Assembly (NCBI RefSeq): GCF_008831285.2
Contig: NC_045141.1
Location: forward strand, 19,216,848-19,280,847
Length of the DNA: 64,000 nucleotides
Direction: 5' to 3'
Origin: Nymphaea colorata
Lineage: Eukaryota; Streptophyta; Magnoliopsida; Nymphaeales; Nymphaeaceae
In this document: in pieces, positions 60,583 to 64,000 of the stretch
How the letters are laid out: every line of letters starts with the position of its first letter
How positions within the stretch are numbered: the stretch's first letter is position 1
Program-made: the position numbers and the translations under genes
Notes under the pieces: model-generated
What the model saw: only the letters and a program-made list of their open reading frames with translations
Databases searched by the model: none
Told to the model about the DNA's origin: nothing

Positions 60583-62647
60583 GCTTCACAATGGTTCTGA
60601 AATGGCATTTTTAGCTTCTTCGATATCATTATTACAAAAGATGGTCAATGACACCCAATGCTTTTCTTCCTACCTTTTTTTTAGTATCCAACACAGTTAT
60701 CAATGTCATAACTAGCAATTTTCAGGAAGGCTATTGTGAAAGTTTGTTTTCAAAGCACATGTGCTTTTTCTTATAAAAGTCATAAGAAAATATTCACACA
60801 AAGAAAAATAAAATACATAGCTAAAAACTTAAATTTTGCAATTAATTAAACACGATTCCTCACGTATGTATAAGACCGAATCCATTCGATTTCTAAAAAG
60901 GATCAATAGGGGGCCGTAGCACTGACCTCTGTCTTTCTTCCATAGGGGAAAAGATCGTAATGTTCCCTACCGATACAACGGACACTCTCAACGGATCTTG
61001 GTATGGTGAGTACTCATTGTTGATGGTCAGTCTGAATGGCATATAATGACAATGAGTTCTGACTTTTCCTCAAGAATTCTCATTAGTCCTGACCTTTCCA
61101 GAGAGTCCTGACCTTTCTCTCTAATTCATTAAAAACATCCATGAGTTCCTTTCTGTCAGGTCAACTGTACCATTTTGCCCTCTAAAATTGACATGAAAAA
61201 AATCCTCCACAAGTGTACCTAGGTTTCTCTTGAGTGATGCTCTAGCATTAACTTAATAGGACATAAAAGATTAGCCAACCCAGTTTAGATACTAGCAAAA
61301 AATAATGTTATTTGGTATACTTAGAAAAGCTAATAGAAATAAAATTTGGTTGTATTTTGATGATATTTTAGTCATTTTATCTCATAAACTAGGTTAGTGA
61401 AGACCCAGATCTAATTGATTAGAAGGTTATTTTGACGATACAAAACATTTGTATTTTTAACAATAATGAAGATATGGTGTTCTTAATAATTGAAAATTTT
61501 TTAGGTGCTTTTTACAACATTTCCTTTTAAATCAAAAGAAAACACATATTTGCAAAGATTTTTTTATATTTTATCGTACTTTCCAGAAAGGAAAAATATC
61601 CTGATATTATCAAAATAGCATTGTGACATCATGCTGATATTTACCTTTTTGTGATTTTTAAGATTATCACAGGATTTTCAACACTGTGTACATACAGGGT
61701 TCTTTGTAATTTTCATCAAAAAATGTGCACTCCTTCATGTGTAGAATGCCAACTTCAGTTAGGTTTTTTACTTTTTTCCCAACCAACAGAGAAATCCACA
61801 TACACAGTTCTCTAATATATAATCCAATTTTATAAACCAGCAAAGTTTGTTGAATTTTCAAAGCGTACAAAATGATCCAACTAACTATGCGAAAATTAGG
61901 TTTTCCAACATGTAGAGCATATATAGTCAAATTTAAAAAAAAAAAGAAAATCACCTATGTATGTGTGTGCACTAACATTCAAACACCCTGCCACAACTAC
62001 ACTTATTGCACTCAATTTTTTTGAGAAATATTGCACCCGCATCCGAACTCACACTAGCACCTCTGACCTTATGCAAGGTCATCTAATTCAAAAGATGAAA
62101 CATATAATGAAGATTACTGGGGATCCCTAATTATAGGAAACAGCCTAAGCTTCTAGTCATTCCAGCTCCAATACTTTGTTAAATTCTATGCAGCAACGTA
62201 CTTTGAAGACATAATAAATATGGAGCATTTTTTTGACCTGTTTGTGATATTAATCCTGTCAAATTATGTCGTGTCTTGGTACCAACTATATAAGAAAACT
62301 ATTATTTGATATTAGTCATGATTTTTTGCTTTGAATTATTTAAAAATATTTGGAGCAAGTCTTGTGCGAAGATCAATCTGGTCTGCTGGACCAGCATCTT
62401 AGACCCTTACTGGATGTCTTTCAACACATATTCCAGGACATCATGCATGTAAGTTGTAACTATAAAAATCTTACTCCTTTCTTTCATGTGGAGTTTACCA
62501 CTTTTGTGTTTTTCTCGTTAGCATAACATAAAGTTAAAAGGCAGAAAAAGTGGTAGGTGTGCTTTCATGTGAGGCATAAATCCCATAGTGGCTAAAAAAA
62601 ACATAAAAGTTTGTTCAAATGCAAAGCATGTATGTACATATGTGTAT

Positions 62648-62687
<40 letters not shown>

Positions 62688-63065
62688 TGTGTGTGTGTGT
62701 GTGTGATTTCAATGGAAGAAAGAGCTACCTTTACAATTGACAAAATAAGTGGAGAAACACAATCCTAATTGTTAGCGCTGCTTCACTTATGATCCATCAT
62801 GCATACAAACATATTAAAAAATCTAATTTAGACACGTCCAAAGCTTAGTAGTCGTGCGGGCACCCTGACCTCTTAGACTAGGCTGGGTCATGTAGGAACC
62901 CAAGCCAAAAGAAAATGTTTTAGCTATTTTCTCCTACTTTCCTCTTCTACTACTACTTTACCATTTCCATTTCTGTGTTTTCCTCTTTTTCCTTTTGTTT
63001 TTCTTTTTTCTTTCTCATTTTCCTTCTCCTTCTTCATCCCATAGTCACAAATATTGTTTACATGT
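60583..63065. other. No gene recognised
   Basis: AT-rich sequence. Missing 5' exons of the TFIIS-like gene may lie here or beyond the window, but no segment shows convincing coding plus splice signals. A (CT)n(GT)n tract lies at 62,654-62,704. Confidence 0.45.
62654..62704. repeat. (CT)n(GT)n microsatellite
   Basis: About 15 CT repeats followed by about 10 GT repeats. Confidence 0.95.
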
Positions 63066-63420
63066 TTTAAATGGCGAGGTTTTTCTCGGGTATAATACAG
63101 TGAGCCTTCAAAATACAGGAAAAACATGGTAAATTTTAAAAAAATTAAAAAACTTAAAAAAATAAGGAAAACTAAAATAAATGAGAAACCAATAAGGCAA
63201 CATCAAAAAATAAGTAGCTAAGCAACAAATAAAAATTAAGAACTGAAAATAAGCAGTTTGGCATTAAACAACGCGAAAAAAAAGTGCCTAAAATAAAAAA
63301 AATGGAACAAACATTGTTTGGCATTTTTTTCATTTAGGCATTGTTTTCAAGAAATGCATTTTTGCCATTTTATTCAGCTGATTTACTTATCACACTTTTA
63401 AGGCACTTTTTGTGACTATG
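63066..63420. repeat. AT-rich dispersed repeat, inverted copy
   Basis: It begins 'gttttaaatggcgagg' and 'tttctcgggtataatac', the reverse complement of the end of the copy at 39,370-39,750. The rest is A-run-rich and non-coding. Confidence 0.6.
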
Positions 63421-63639
63421 TGCTGAACAGAAAAATATAAAAATAAGTTACAAAAACAGAAAAAAAAAATACAAGAGCAAGAACTTAAGATTATTATACA
63501 ATTTAACAGTGGATAGCATAGTATTTCAAGCAAAATCTTTCTTCTTTTAGTATAGATACTTCATGTATTTTTTCCATTCCATCATTAACTTTTTAGACTT
63601 TAGAGTACATTCCTATCCACATTCATGTTCTCCATCTAA

Positions 63640-63945
63640 GTTGGACACAGCACTGGTGTCGACATCCCGACACGGGTAGGGCGACACACTTGGACATGGC
63701 AGTTTTGATTTTTTCATATTTTTTGTAGAATTTTGCAGGCTTGCATGTTTTTTTGTGGAATTTTGGAATTTTACATATTTTTATGGTGTTTTTCATATTT
63801 CTAGTGGAATCTTGTACATTTTTTGTGGAATTTTGGACACACACATATATATGTATATATACCTTGTTGTATCCCCATGACCGCAATTTTTAAAATTGCC
63901 GTGTCTGCACTAGTACCCATACCAGTATCAGTACGATTTAGTTCT
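63640..63945. repeat. Possible further member of the Mutator-like repeat family
   Basis: 'cgacatcccgacacgggtag' and 'gggcgacac' lie at the left. 'tgtatccccatgaccgcaat' and 'cagtatcagtacg' lie at the right. The order resembles 26,185-26,345 and the reverse of 59,945-60,582. The ends are degraded, and no target-site duplication was found. Confidence 0.35.
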
Positions 63946-64000
63946 TGATACATTCAATCTTCCACGTATCCAAAGCAAAAGCAGCGAGCAAAACTTGCTC

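Noticed and set aside
60583-64000. Search for 5' exons of the TFIIS-like gene
   Set aside because: No segment combined coding potential, correct phase and splice sites convincingly, so none is reported.

Overview
This window is nuclear DNA from a flowering plant. It is AT-rich and has large introns, many microsatellites and small dispersed repeats, one eroded Ty1/copia retroelement and plant-specific gene families (PAR1, BSK, PLS-class PPR). The species cannot be named from the sequence.

The left half (about 0.4-33.9 kb) is a local segmental duplication with three unequal units. The most complete unit is on the right. It holds a PAR1-family secreted protein gene (PAR1-C, minus, 16.0-17.1 kb), a small lysine-rich protein gene (plus, 18.5-19.5 kb) and a brassinosteroid-signalling-kinase-like gene (BSK, minus, 22.2-31.3 kb, 10 exons, 490 aa), with a promoter-like GC-rich block at 33.6-33.9 kb. 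The left unit (0.4-7.2 kb) has a degenerate PAR1 copy (PAR1-A). PAR1-A keeps the promoter and signal-peptide exon but has lost the cysteine-rich exon, and its proline-rich tail has expanded into about 23 copies of a 96-bp minisatellite. In this unit the small gene is missing, and BSK is represented only by 3'-flank and intron 9 sequence. The middle unit (11.05-13.92 kb) has a second such PAR1 relic (PAR1-B, about 5-6 repeat units) and a copy of exon 1 of the small gene. A copia fossil (7.2-11.05 kb) lies where the left and middle units meet.

The right half holds ordinary single-copy genes. A beta-tubulin gene (plus, 42.2-46.3 kb, 3 exons, 444 aa) has two miniature transposon-like repeats in intron 2. 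A tRNA-Cys(GCA) gene lies at 47.9 kb. An intronless PPR gene of PLS/E type is at 48.3-49.9 kb. The 3' part of a TFIIS-like gene (minus, 51.3-59.5 kb, five exons recognised) has a 5.1-kb intron filled with nested repeats. Its 5' exons were not found. A 638-bp Mutator-like non-autonomous element with a 9-bp target-site duplication lies at 59.9-60.6 kb.

The genes do not form a pathway. They are neighbours on a eukaryotic chromosome, each with its own promoter. The least ordinary feature is the PAR1 cluster, where one gene has become a signal-peptide exon joined to an expanding coding minisatellite, twice.
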